Of a DNA stretch of 64,000 bases, positions 1 through 7,483 are shown piece by piece. Position 1 is the first letter of the stretch, and each line of letters opens with the position of its first letter. Position numbers and translations under genes: made by a program. Under the pieces are notes generated by a model. That model was not told the DNA's origin and searched no databases. It was given only the letters and a program-made list of their open reading frames with translations. The DNA comes from Aliikangiella sp. G2MR2-5 (lineage in GTDB: Bacteria > Pseudomonadota > Gammaproteobacteria > Enterobacterales > Kangiellaceae), in NCBI RefSeq assembly GCF_015687155.1, contig NZ_JADPQF010000008.1, forward strand, positions 1-64,000, read 5' to 3'.

Positions 1-77
1 TGCCGAACACAGCGGGAGATGCAGTGATAAAATCCAGCTGAATTTTTGTCGACCAGATACTTTCTAGGGATAGGCAT
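1..77 (-). CDS. REP-associated tyrosine transposase, 5' part only (runs off left edge)
   Basis: Reading the minus strand from the ATG at 77-75 gives MPIPRKYLVDKNSAGFYHCI followed by SRCVR up to the window edge. This is nearly identical to the N-terminus of the complete transposase at 61419-62393 (MPIPRKYLVDNESAGFYHCI). It is therefore a second copy of the same Y1/HUH single-strand transposase family, in the same orientation about 62 kb away. The upstream non-coding DNA is also related between the two copies. Only about 25 codons are inside the window, so whether the rest of the gene is intact cannot be judged. Confidence 0.85.
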   Translation of the reverse strand, partial: MPIPRKYLVDKNSAGFYHCISRCVR

Positions 78-394
78 ATTTTTTCTCATCCATGAGAAGT
101 GATTTCCTGATGTTAGTCTACTTAAAAAACTAATGAGAACAATCAGCCACAGTAAATAGCGCTTGTAGGAAATGGCCGATAATTAATGTAGGATATGGAT
201 TAAATCGGGGTGTCCGAAATTCGTTTGAGAGTTTGGCAAGGTGCTTATGCACTATAACCCGCTGTTACGCTTAATCCCTTTGTTCTCAATCCTGGAGATA
301 GCTTGGCTATCTATGGTTATGAAAATCAACACACAGCTTCATAATTTGAGTAAACGTGATGAGAAGAATCTAATATTAAAGAAGGATTGACTAA
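78..394. other. Non-coding stretch with transposase-upstream repeat
   Basis: This stretch lies between the divergent transposase fragment and the aminotransferase. Its first part (to about 196) is alignable to the region upstream of the other transposase copy (62394-62509), including TCTC-TCC-TGAGAA near the start codon and a 35-bp block at the far end. The remainder must hold the promoter of the aminotransferase gene; no clear sigma-70 boxes were identified. A ribosome site AAGGA precedes the ATG at 395. Confidence 0.5.
162..196. repeat. 35-bp transposase-associated repeat, left copy
   Basis: The block starts CTTGTAGGAAAT and ends GTAGGATAT with a variable 14-bp middle, and has exactly the same length and ends as 62475-62509 upstream of the paralogous transposase. 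Each block contains two direct TGTAGGAWAT-like words. REP elements recognised by REP-associated transposases typically carry a GTAG or GTGG tetranucleotide, so these words are candidate recognition sites; that role is inference. Confidence 0.6.
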
Positions 395-1432
395 ATGATT
401 GAACCACTATCCTCCCAGTTCCAGTGCAGCGATGTTTATCTTAATAGCGCAACGGTAGGTCTTGCTTGCAATGGATCAATTGAGGCCATGCAAGCTGACT
501 TGCAAAAATGGGCAAGTGGGAAGGTAAATCCGTTTGAGTATGATGCCATAGTCAATCGTTGCCGTGAGCTGTTTGCGAGTTTGGTAGGGGCTGAAACCGG
601 CGAGGTGTTAATTGCAAATCAAGTATCAACTTCCATAGGATTGTTAGCCGCTTCTTTTACCAAAGGCACAAAAATACTCGCCCCAGAGGGTGACTTTGCT
701 AGCGTATTGTTTCCGCTCATGGCACAGCAATCCCGTGGAATAGAATTGACATTAGTTCCCCATGATCAACTTGTCGAATCCATTTCATCTAAATACGACT
801 GGGTAGTGTGCAGCATTGCTCAGTCTAGTAACGGAAAAGTCATTGAGCCGAGTCAACTTTCGAGGGCCGCTAAGGCAGTAGGTTGCAAAATACTACTGGA
901 TGGAACTCAGTCCGTTGGATGGATGCCAGTTAATCGTGAGGATTGGGACGTTCTTGTTTGTGGTACTTATAAATGGTTGCTATCACCGCGTGGCACAGCC
1001 TTTGCCGCAATAAAGCCTGAACTTTATGAGTCAATTACGCCAATTAACGCAAACTGGTACTCAGGTGAATCTCCTTGGGAGTCAATCTATGGTAGCCCTC
1101 TTCGCTTGGATTCATCCGCGAGACAATACGATATTTCTCCGGCTTGGTTAAACTGGGTAGGAACCTTGCCAGCTCTAGAGCTGATATCTTCAATTGGAGT
1201 TGAGGCAATAAACAAACACAATGTCGGTTTAGCCAATCAGTTTTGCAAGCGAATGGGACTGTCACCAACAGATTCTGCTATTGTCAGTGTAAAAGTTGAC
1301 GGCAAAGAAGCCAATCTAATGAATGCCGGCGTGACCGCTTCCATTCGCGATGAAGCTTTAAGGCTAAGTTTTCACCTTTACAATTGTGAGAAAGATGTGG
1401 ACTCGGTGATTAACGCCATCATGGATTTTTAG
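395..1432 (+). CDS. Aminotransferase class V-fold PLP-dependent enzyme
   Basis: A 345-aa cytosolic protein of the class V aminotransferase/cysteine desulfurase fold. The pyridoxal-phosphate features are visible: the cofactor-contacting Asp in LLDGTQSVGW (about residue 168) and the Schiff-base lysine in CGTYKWLLSPRG (about 193). The protein is shorter than IscS or SufS (about 400 aa), and no active-site cysteine loop is evident, so a desulfurase role is unlikely. Kynureninase-like or selenocysteine-lyase-like members of the fold are alternatives. It stands alone, with an AAGGA ribosome site and no obvious operon partner; the substrate cannot be named. Confidence 0.85.
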   Translation: MIEPLSSQFQCSDVYLNSATVGLACNGSIEAMQADLQKWASGKVNPFEYDAIVNRCRELFASLVGAETGEVLIANQVSTSIGLLAASFTKGTKILAPEGDFASVLFPLMAQQSRGIELTLVPHDQLVESISSKYDWVVCSIAQSSNGKVIEPSQLSRAAKAVGCKILLDGTQSVGWMPVNREDWDVLVCGTYKWLLSPRGTAFAAIKPELYESITPINANWYSGESPWESIYGSPLRLDSSARQYDISPAWLNWVGTLPALELISSIGVEAINKHNVGLANQFCKRMGLSPTDSAIVSVKVDGKEANLMNAGVTASIRDEALRLSFHLYNCEKDVDSVINAIMDF

Positions 1433-1525
1433 TCAACGTAATATTGTCTGCTTTTGGCCGTTTGCCGAACTTATATAAAATAAGAAGGAGAAAGCCAATT
1501 CTTCCCCCGTCTTACTTTTCAACAA

Positions 1526-2149
1526 TCACTCTCCCGCTAATTTAAAGTTTAAGGTGTAAGTCATATTTGGTTGTTCAACCGGCCTACCATCAACAATACG
1601 CGGTTTGAATTTCCATTTATAAATCGCTTTGCGCGCCGCTTTTTCAAAAGTTTTACGAGGATTGGCATCAACCACTTCAATATCTTTCGGCGTGCCATCG
1701 GTCGCAATAGTAAATTTAAATTTCACCCAACCTTCCACTCCTTCCATCGCGGGCTTGCGTGGATAAGTCGGTTGGATAACGACCATCGGAATTGCATCTC
1801 CATCGGAAACACCTCCATGTCCACCGGGTTTTCCCAGATAAGTATCGCCTTTGAGGCCCGGTTTAAGACCTGCAACTTTGAAGTTGATGGTTTTTAATTC
1901 TGGCTTATTCGGCTTATCACTAACCGTCGTTTTCGGTGGCGGTGGCTCTTTTGGCAGCTCTTTCTTTTCAGGTGGTTTGCGGTCTATGAGTTCGAGAGGC
2001 TTTTCATCAATCTTCATCGAAAAGTCAACTGGCGGTATCACTTCATCCTCTGGAAGTTCAACGTTTGACTTGATTAAAAATGACATTAGTGCAAATAAAG
2101 CGACTGTGATACTGCTTCCAATACCTAACCCCGTTAGTATTCTATGCAT
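1526..2149 (-). CDS. TonB family energy-transducing protein
   Basis: A 207-aa protein with the classic TonB plan. It has a short cytoplasmic N-terminus and one membrane anchor (residues about 8-27), a proline-rich periplasmic linker (KKELPKEPPPPK around residue 65), and a C-terminal TonB domain with PTYPRKPAMEGVEGWVKFKF and KAIYKWKFKPRIVDG. It should couple proton-motive force, through ExbB/ExbD, to outer-membrane TonB-dependent receptors, but neither partner is in the window. The start is supported by AGGAG nine bases upstream. Being unlinked to exbBD, it is probably a dedicated or accessory TonB. Confidence 0.88.
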   Translation of the reverse strand: MHRILTGLGIGSSITVALFALMSFLIKSNVELPEDEVIPPVDFSMKIDEKPLELIDRKPPEKKELPKEPPPPKTTVSDKPNKPELKTINFKVAGLKPGLKGDTYLGKPGGHGGVSDGDAIPMVVIQPTYPRKPAMEGVEGWVKFKFTIATDGTPKDIEVVDANPRKTFEKAARKAIYKWKFKPRIVDGRPVEQPNMTYTLNFKLAGE

Positions 2150-2360
2150 ACTCTTCTCCTGTTTTAGCTTTCACTTTTTTAGTTGTTGAAGAAATCATGG
2201 CCACAATTTCGCTCTTTGCTATTACCAACGTAGCAGCCGATAATTTAGGGGTTAAAATAATTTTAATTGATGGTATCGAATTAGTATGGCGTAAAAAGAT
2301 AAAGCGCCGACGGCCTGCTAGTAACTCATCTGCGACTAATTAACTTATATTGCATTGAAT

Positions 2361-3254
2361 CTAGTAATAACAATGATATTGCACACCTTGTTCTTGTAGA
2401 AACGACTCCGCGTTTTCTTCGTTTAAAATTGCAAGGGTAGAGAGTAAGCCTGCCTGTAGACACTGATCGGCTAATACGGTAACTGTCTTAGGTGCGTTCT
2501 TTGCTGGCCAGCCGGTTTTCGGATTAAGAATATGGGAGTAGCGTTTTCCTTCATGCATGATAAAGCGCTCAGTATCTCCGCTAGTACAAACCGCGCCCAC
2601 GGACAAACTGACCGCACGCTCGGTCGTTCCGCTTTTCCCGTCGACGCCAATTTGCCAACGAGGTTTGTTTTTCGGTGGGCAGGTCACCCTCAGATCGCCG
2701 CCAAAGTTGACCACTACGGAAACTTCCGGCGCTTTTTCTGCTACAAGTTGAGCGGCTTTGTCGACAGCGTATTCTTTGCCGATACCGCCAAAATCGATCT
2801 CCATAGAAGGAGGCAGACAAACACTGTTTTCGTCAAAGGTAACTTTTTTCCAGCCAATGAGCGGGAGCAGGGAATCGATGAATTCTTTATCCGGAAACTT
2901 TGCCCCCGGTTTAAATTGCCATGCCCGTCGCAGTACTCCGGAGGTAATGTCAAACAGACCATCGCTGAGCTGGTAACAGGCGTCGGCAAAGCTTAGTAAT
3001 TGAAAGGTTTCGCTATCGATAGCAACAGGTTGCCCGTTGCTCTGATTGATCTGATCGCAAGGATTCCCTTTGAGGTATCGACTAAATTTTTTCTCTATTC
3101 GCCAGCCTTCATTCGCGGCAATTTGGGTGAGCTGAAGCGCAAGTTTTTGTTCGTCGCTTTCTATCAGGCACTCGCAGGGACTGGCCATAGCCTTAAAGTG
3201 TCCGACAAATCCGTAGTCGGTTTTATCAAGAGAGATCTCGGCGTTGTTTTTCAT
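2361..3254 (-). CDS. apbE: FAD:protein FMN transferase (ApbE family)
   Basis: A 297-aa ApbE-fold protein, which attaches FMN covalently to Ser/Thr of target flavoproteins such as NqrB/C or RnfD/G. Recognisable blocks are GLFDITSGVLRRAW (about 100-115), IDFGGIGKEYAVDKAA (about 155-170), VVNFGGDLRV, and the C-terminal HILNPKTGWPAKNAP and VLADQCLQAGLLST metal/FAD-binding segments. Unlike most ApbE proteins, the N-terminus shows no signal peptide or lipobox, so it may act in the cytoplasm. It is the fourth minus-strand gene after thioredoxin, DUF4266 and DUF3570, but a terminator-like hairpin (3329-3357) separates it from them. This grouping suggests that the cluster has a flavinylated partner. 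Confidence 0.9.
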   Translation of the reverse strand: MKNNAEISLDKTDYGFVGHFKAMASPCECLIESDEQKLALQLTQIAANEGWRIEKKFSRYLKGNPCDQINQSNGQPVAIDSETFQLLSFADACYQLSDGLFDITSGVLRRAWQFKPGAKFPDKEFIDSLLPLIGWKKVTFDENSVCLPPSMEIDFGGIGKEYAVDKAAQLVAEKAPEVSVVVNFGGDLRVTCPPKNKPRWQIGVDGKSGTTERAVSLSVGAVCTSGDTERFIMHEGKRYSHILNPKTGWPAKNAPKTVTVLADQCLQAGLLSTLAILNEENAESFLQEQGVQYHCYY

Positions 3255-3328
3255 CTGGGCTCGCTTGGAACATTTCTCTGGTGTTTATTCCTATTCCTGT
3301 TTCTATCTCAATTCTTATCATGCATAGA

Positions 3329-3357
3329 TAAAGAAAACCGCCGTTTCACACGGCGGT
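3329..3357 (-). terminator. Rho-independent terminator between DUF3570 gene and apbE
   Basis: On the minus strand, an 8-bp stem ACCGCCGT / ACGGCGGT (3350-3357 and 3337-3344) with a 5-nt loop is followed by TTTTCTTT. It lies 116 bp after the DUF3570 stop and before the apbE start, so apbE is either read through or has its own promoter. Confidence 0.75.
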
Positions 3358-3472
3358 CGAATGGTTTTACCAAGGATAACATTTTGTTATTTAGATAGAA
3401 CAGTGGCTATCTAGAATTTCCGTGACTTGAAAACTTCGACATTCAAAATTATGAAAATTAAAAGTCCGGAAA

Positions 3473-4801
3473 TTAAAAGTCATATGTATACTGCAGGAAA
3501 ACCGCGGTCAACTCAGGATAAATATCCAGACTGGCCAAATCTCCCGGATGACTGGAAAGCACGTCTTCTGCTGTTTGTTGGTAGAGTGAAAGGCGTAATG
3601 CCATATCGCTTCCCCCTTGAGTTCGCCAGCCATACTTCAATCCCAGTGTAATTGCACTAAACTCGCCCAGTCGTGAATCTGCTGATGCAAATTCAGGCAT
3701 TACCTGACCTTCTATCAGATACGGCGTATAGAAGTCAGCTGCACTTTGTTGATACCAGCGAAACTGAGGTTCCAGATAGCTGTTGTTTTCCCACAGGAAG
3801 TGATGCTTGTACTCAAGTGTTACTGAGTCAATTTCCCAGTCATCCGTCATATAGCGAACGGAGAGGTCGGCAATCGAATTATCCATATGATATTTGGTTT
3901 GCCAGAAGAAACTATGTTTGGTTCGGTTATCAGGACGGCTTTCATAAAGGTGTTCCTGAGCCACGCCCTGAGCGTCGACAACCGAAACGACTTTAAAGGG
4001 ATCGGTTAAATAACCACTGACATCCGAGTAGGAGTAGTTAAATTGCATAACCGTGCGCCGATTGATAATTTGCGTCCAGCCGAGAAGAAGGTCGGTGGTA
4101 TCTTTATCATCACTGTCTATTCGTCGCGTCGCGTCAAAAGCTTGATTGTAAGCATCCTGATTGGCGAACTGACCTTCATCGATCACCATGGCGGCAAAAG
4201 CGTAAGGAATGCGGCCCTCCGGCTCAAATTGATCCATGGCGATAGATAGTCCGGCAGAAAGAGTCGAGTTTTTGTTATAAAAGTCCCAAGACATGCCACC
4301 GTTAAGGGCGACTGAAAGGTAGTCGTACTCTTTCGAAAAGTGCAGGCCGTAGTTGACCAGTTTGTCTTCTCCCCTGGGGGTGGTCCACTGCGCGTTCATT
4401 TGCACGCGAGTATCCCGGAAGGTATCGTCGAGTGGGATTTCTCCGGCGGCAACATCGAACTGACCACGTCCAGAAGGTCGAGTGAAGGTCTGAATATCTG
4501 TCTGGGCAACTGCGCCATTGGGAGATGCGCCTGTGAGACTGTCCAGTACCAGCTTAAAACTGAATTTGTCGTTATAGGATGCTTCGCGAGTCGCGTTGAA
4601 AACTCCTTCAACAGCTGTTACTCGATCCTGTTCGCCATAATAGAGACCGCCAGTGTTAAATTTCCAGTCTTTTGAGAAGTCCCAAAAATCTCCTTCGGCT
4701 TTCGCTGCTGAGCCAAGTAAGGCAAGGCTGGCTGCCGTGAGAGCTGAAGCTACATTTTTGGGTTTGGTCGCGGTTGCGAGCTTTTTAGTGTCTAGTTGCA
4801 T
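3473..4801 (-). CDS. DUF3570 domain outer-membrane beta-barrel-like protein
   Basis: A 442-aa protein starting at the ATG at 4801, which has a strong GGGGGAGG ribosome site and begins MQLDTKKLATATKPKNVASA. A signal peptide ends near LLGSAAKAEG. A longer in-frame reading to 4960 exists, but it runs through the upstream gene and lacks a ribosome site. The body alternates aromatic and polar residues in strand-like blocks (KFNTGGLYYGEQDRV, YGLHFSKEYDYLSVALNGGM) and ends in LQYTYDF, an aromatic C-terminus typical of outer-membrane barrels. This matches DUF3570, a family of unknown function. Its start overlaps the end of the DUF4266 gene by 10 bp, which indicates translational coupling. Confidence 0.85.
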   Translation of the reverse strand: MQLDTKKLATATKPKNVASALTAASLALLGSAAKAEGDFWDFSKDWKFNTGGLYYGEQDRVTAVEGVFNATREASYNDKFSFKLVLDSLTGASPNGAVAQTDIQTFTRPSGRGQFDVAAGEIPLDDTFRDTRVQMNAQWTTPRGEDKLVNYGLHFSKEYDYLSVALNGGMSWDFYNKNSTLSAGLSIAMDQFEPEGRIPYAFAAMVIDEGQFANQDAYNQAFDATRRIDSDDKDTTDLLLGWTQIINRRTVMQFNYSYSDVSGYLTDPFKVVSVVDAQGVAQEHLYESRPDNRTKHSFFWQTKYHMDNSIADLSVRYMTDDWEIDSVTLEYKHHFLWENNSYLEPQFRWYQQSAADFYTPYLIEGQVMPEFASADSRLGEFSAITLGLKYGWRTQGGSDMALRLSLYQQTAEDVLSSHPGDLASLDIYPELTAVFLQYTYDF

Positions 4802-5106
4802 CCGCAGCCTCCCCCAGCAAAGCTTCGACCACCACTGGTGGCTTCTTTTGAAAAATAGATATGATCGTCCAGCCCGAGTTCGGTACTCGGGTAAGAAAGA
4901 CTCATTTCCGATTTGGCCAGTAGATCTCGTTCCCAGGGTTTTACCCCCATGTTTGCACACCCGCTAGATATCAATACCAGCGCTGCGAGACAAGCAGCTT
5001 TAAGTAGACGAATTCCACTTTTACCTGATATGCATTTACCTGCTTTACGCATACTGGATATGTGTATAGCAGGAAGGAGAGAGAGATAGGTAGTCTTTCT
5101 ATTCAT
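4792..5106 (-). CDS. DUF4266 small lipoprotein with GGGCGC C-terminus
   Basis: A 104-aa protein with a hydrophobic segment ending in a lipobox-like LISSGC (Cys about residue 49), then KPWERDLLAKSEM and a C-terminal HIYFSKEATSGGRSFAGGGC followed by GCN. This conserved tail is the DUF4266 signature; the function is unknown. The chosen start has GAAGG upstream and overlaps the thioredoxin stop (GGTCATGAATAG), which leaves an unusually long basic region before the membrane segment. The alternative Met at residue 19 (5052) would give a standard lipoprotein signal but has no ribosome site. The Gly/Cys end is a plausible metal, thioether or cofactor attachment site. Confidence 0.85.
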   Translation of the reverse strand: MNRKTTYLSLLPAIHISSMRKAGKCISGKSGIRLLKAACLAALVLISSGCANMGVKPWERDLLAKSEMSLSYPSTELGLDDHIYFSKEATSGGRSFAGGGCGCN

Positions 5107-5629
5107 GACCTTCGCCTTTAGTCTTAAGTAATTGGTTTAGTTCTGATTCGTATTGAGGGATTTTTTTGGTGATAAAGCCCACATGAGAGAACTGGGGCTT
5201 ACCATTTCGGTCAAACACAAAGCTCATTGGCATTCCCTGAAGCGCAAACTTTTCAGCGGTTTCACCTTTAGGGTCAAAAATAATCTGAAAGTCAGCCGGA
5301 TTTTCTTTCAGAAACTGCTCGGCAAGCTGATGTTCTTTGTCCAGATTGACAGTAATGATTTTCAGTCCCTCAGCGCCGTATTTTCGTTTCATTTGATTCA
5401 TCCAGGGAAACGACTGGCGACAGGGTTTACACCAGGAAGCCCAGAAATCTACATAGATGACTTTTCCTTTATTGGTATTCAGCGCGGTCTGAAGCTGAGT
5501 TATGGCGCTCTGTTCAGCTGTTGGCTCACTTGCAATGGTGACTGATGAAACAGGAAGTGTAAGCGTCAGGAAAACCAGCCCTTTCAAAAGGATGTTTCCT
5601 TTAGTGCGTAATTGGATAAGGTTGAGCAT
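5099..5629 (-). CDS. TlpA-like periplasmic thioredoxin
   Basis: A 176-aa thioredoxin-fold protein with an N-terminal signal/anchor (about residues 12-33) and the redox motif WASWCKPCR (about 68-76). The cis-proline region is QGMPMSFVFDRNGKP. It is expected to be a periplasmic thiol reductase that keeps client cysteines reduced or isomerises them. It is the first gene of the operon with DUF4266 and DUF3570 (8-bp and 10-bp overlaps), so the likely clients are the cysteines at the end of the DUF4266 lipoprotein. The ribosome site is GGAG six bases upstream. Confidence 0.9.
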   Translation of the reverse strand: MLNLIQLRTKGNILLKGLVFLTLTLPVSSVTIASEPTAEQSAITQLQTALNTNKGKVIYVDFWASWCKPCRQSFPWMNQMKRKYGAEGLKIITVNLDKEHQLAEQFLKENPADFQIIFDPKGETAEKFALQGMPMSFVFDRNGKPQFSHVGFITKKIPQYESELNQLLKTKGEGHE

Positions 5630-5934
5630 TTTTCTCCGGTCTATTGAGTTAGAAGTTTGAAAATGTTCGCTTTAGAACACTAACAATAGGCTGGAGTTTC
5701 CTTTAAAGCATGGTACATGTGTCTATGAAACTTGTAACCTACTGTTTTTTATGTGTTTATTGTAAATCTAAAAATTAATAAAACAGGCATGTGCCTGATA
5801 CGATATAATCTTTTTAACTTTCCGTAAGCCCGACTTGTTAACAGATTTTGTGGCCTTAAAACATCAGGCCTCTGGGTAATGCGGAAGTTTATCTTTTTAA
5901 AATAGCTAGTATTGGGCCAAAACTAAAAAACATA
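5630..5934. promoter_or_regulatory. Divergent intergenic region with 14-bp palindrome
   Basis: A 305-bp AT-rich spacer between the minus-strand thioredoxin operon and the plus-strand LuxR-like gene. It contains CAGGCATGTGCCTG (5784-5797, arms CAGGCA/TGCCTG), followed by a good -10 box TATAAT at 5804-5809 on the plus strand. The palindrome would sit around the -35 position, as expected for an operator. The start codon at 5935 would then have a leader of about 120 nt. Confidence 0.45.
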
Positions 5935-6447
5935 ATGATTGATTTCAGCTTAAACTATCTTAACCGACTACGTCTTTCTATTATTGCCATTGTTATTGTT
6001 GCGTTAGCAGCAGTGCTGGATATTTATGATGATCTTATTGAAGGCTCTTCGTTATCACACATTATCGAAGAATCTTTTATGGTGTTTTTCTTTCTGGCGG
6101 TTATTGTATTTCTTATTCGTAAGCTGGTTCTCAGCGTACAAAATATTCAGTCTCTGAAAGTAGAACTGGAAAATATCAAGCAGCTTAATCACAAGCAGTC
6201 CGAAATCATGAAGCAGGCTCGTGCAGGATATAGTGAAGTGATCCGGAGTCAGTTTAAAGAGTGGGGCTTAACAAAAAGTGAAGTTGAAACTGGCTTTCTT
6301 TTGCTTAAAGGACTCAGCTTAAAAGAAGTTGCTGCAGTAAGAGAAGTTAAGGAGAAAACGACGCGTCAGCAAGCTTCGAACATTTATCAAAAAGCCGGAG
6401 TTGCCGGACGTCATGAGTTTGCCGGCTGGTTTCTCGAAGACCGCTAA
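5935..6447 (+). CDS. Membrane-bound protein with C-terminal LuxR-type HTH
   Basis: A 170-aa protein. Two hydrophobic segments (about residues 14-31 and 47-67) form a membrane hairpin. A coiled-coil-like stretch (about 72-105, SLKVELENIKQLNHKQSEIM) and a LuxR/NarL-type helix-turn-helix follow (WGLTKSEVETGFLLLKGLSL, then KEVAAVREVKEKTTRQQAS). There is no receiver or sensor domain, so signalling would have to go through the membrane hairpin. It diverges from the thioredoxin/DUF4266 operon and may regulate it. No strong ribosome site was seen. Confidence 0.75.
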   Translation: MIDFSLNYLNRLRLSIIAIVIVALAAVLDIYDDLIEGSSLSHIIEESFMVFFFLAVIVFLIRKLVLSVQNIQSLKVELENIKQLNHKQSEIMKQARAGYSEVIRSQFKEWGLTKSEVETGFLLLKGLSLKEVAAVREVKEKTTRQQASNIYQKAGVAGRHEFAGWFLEDR

Positions 6448-6478
6448 ATAGATTTGCTGCCAGTGTCTGCGATAATTT

Positions 6479-7045
6479 CTACTCGACTTCTCTTTCCGAG
6501 AACTCGCGGCAAATTTTCAAGGTTTCATCATCATTTAAAGGTTGGCTCAGCAGGCTGCAACGATAGCCCTTGCTGGTTTGGCGATGGTAAATGCAGTAGC
6601 GACACTCTCCAAAAGCTCGGTTATCACTGGCGTTTCTGTATTCGGACAGGAGTTGGTGAACGACATTGCTCAGTAAGGCCTGAACGGACTTTGATTGATT
6701 ATCAAGAACAGATATGAAGTCGGGTGGCGGATAGCTGCTGGAAATAAGTTGTGCACCTTCAGAAGTTAAATTTAAGTGAGTAAGTCGTTTGTCTTCTTTA
6801 TCTTTGACCTTAGTCACGTAGCCTTTTCGTTCCAGTACCTTGATTGTTTGAGAAACGGTTCCCTTGGTCAGGCCGAGATACTCGGTTACCGCAATCGGCG
6901 TGTTAGAAAAGCGGTTGCAGCGAGATAAATACAAAAGTGCATCGTACTGAACAGCCTGCAATCCGGACTTTGTGCTTGCTGTCCTGGCCTCCTGCTTCAG
7001 CAGATTGGCAAGACGCTCGAATGTATAAACCAGCTCGTTTTTCAT
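6479..7045 (-). CDS. MarR family regulator with C-terminal four-cysteine extension
   Basis: A 188-aa protein. Residues about 5-115 form a MarR winged helix (recognition region VTEYLGLTKGTVSQTIKVLE, wing KDKEDKRLTHLNLT). The C-terminal ~50 residues carry CRYC, then Cys, then Cys with spacing CX2CX11CX15C, which ordinary MarR proteins (about 140-150 aa) lack. The tail could bind zinc or an iron-sulfur cluster and make the repressor redox- or metal-responsive; that is inference. It converges with the LuxR-like gene (31 bp between stops). The start has a weak ribosome site. Confidence 0.88.
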   Translation of the reverse strand: MKNELVYTFERLANLLKQEARTASTKSGLQAVQYDALLYLSRCNRFSNTPIAVTEYLGLTKGTVSQTIKVLERKGYVTKVKDKEDKRLTHLNLTSEGAQLISSSYPPPDFISVLDNQSKSVQALLSNVVHQLLSEYRNASDNRAFGECRYCIYHRQTSKGYRCSLLSQPLNDDETLKICREFSEREVE

Positions 7046-7203
7046 AAAATTATGTATTGAATCAAAACATCAAATGGGTGGTGAACAAATAACCTGGTCT
7101 AAGTATAGTCTTGTTTCGTGTATTTATGTTGCTTGTCTATAAAGTCACTTTTTAGCATTTGTAGAAATAGGGCTCATAATTGGAGCATGGTATAAGCGAT
7201 AAA

Positions 7204-7218
7204 GTATCGTAACGATAC
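7204..7218. promoter_or_regulatory. Palindromic operator-like site GTATCGT-A-ACGATAC
   Basis: A perfect 15-bp inverted repeat with a single central base. It shares its half-site GTATCG with the two GTATCGATAC palindromes at 7437-7446 and 8225-8234, all around the DUF99 gene. Upstream it is 158 bp from the MarR start, so that regulator could be the binder. Confidence 0.5.
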
Positions 7219-7229
7219 TATGGTTTGTG

Positions 7230-7258
7230 AAGTAATATGCTGAATTACTTAGTTTTTT
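7230..7258 (+). terminator. Orphan hairpin with T-tract
   Basis: A 7-bp stem AAGTAAT / ATTACTT with a 7-nt loop, followed by AGTTTTTTT on the plus strand. No plus-strand gene precedes it, so it may end a short untranslated RNA or a leader starting upstream. It lies 12 bp after the palindrome at 7204-7218. Confidence 0.45.
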
Positions 7259-7436
7259 TCTAAAGAATAGCGATGTTTGCTTGCTGTCTATCTGTTCTTG
7301 TTCGTTGATAGTCTTTTGTTGTCTGTCATAAAGCATAGTGTTGAAGCGAAACGAAATGAAACAAATTCAAAGCGAGCAGCTTTAAAACCAGGATGATGTT
7401 TCTCGAAGTTCGACTCGGTAAATAGTGTTTAATAAA

Positions 7437-7446
7437 GTATCGATAC
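7437..7446. promoter_or_regulatory. GTATCGATAC palindrome upstream of the DUF99 gene
   Basis: A perfect 10-bp palindrome 38 bp before the ATG of the DUF99 gene, where a repressor would cover the promoter or start site. It is identical to the one at 8225-8234 downstream of the gene. Confidence 0.5.
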
Positions 7447-7483
7447 GAATCTATCGTGGTAAGAATGCAGGTGGACAAAGAAT

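Noticed and set aside
4802-4960. N-terminal extension of the DUF3570 protein to 4960
   Set aside because: It would run through the DUF4266 gene, lacks a ribosome site and would bury the signal peptide.
7145-7336. A 63-aa minus-strand frame upstream of the MarR gene
   Set aside because: It has no ribosome site or protein-like composition and spans the palindrome and the orphan terminator.
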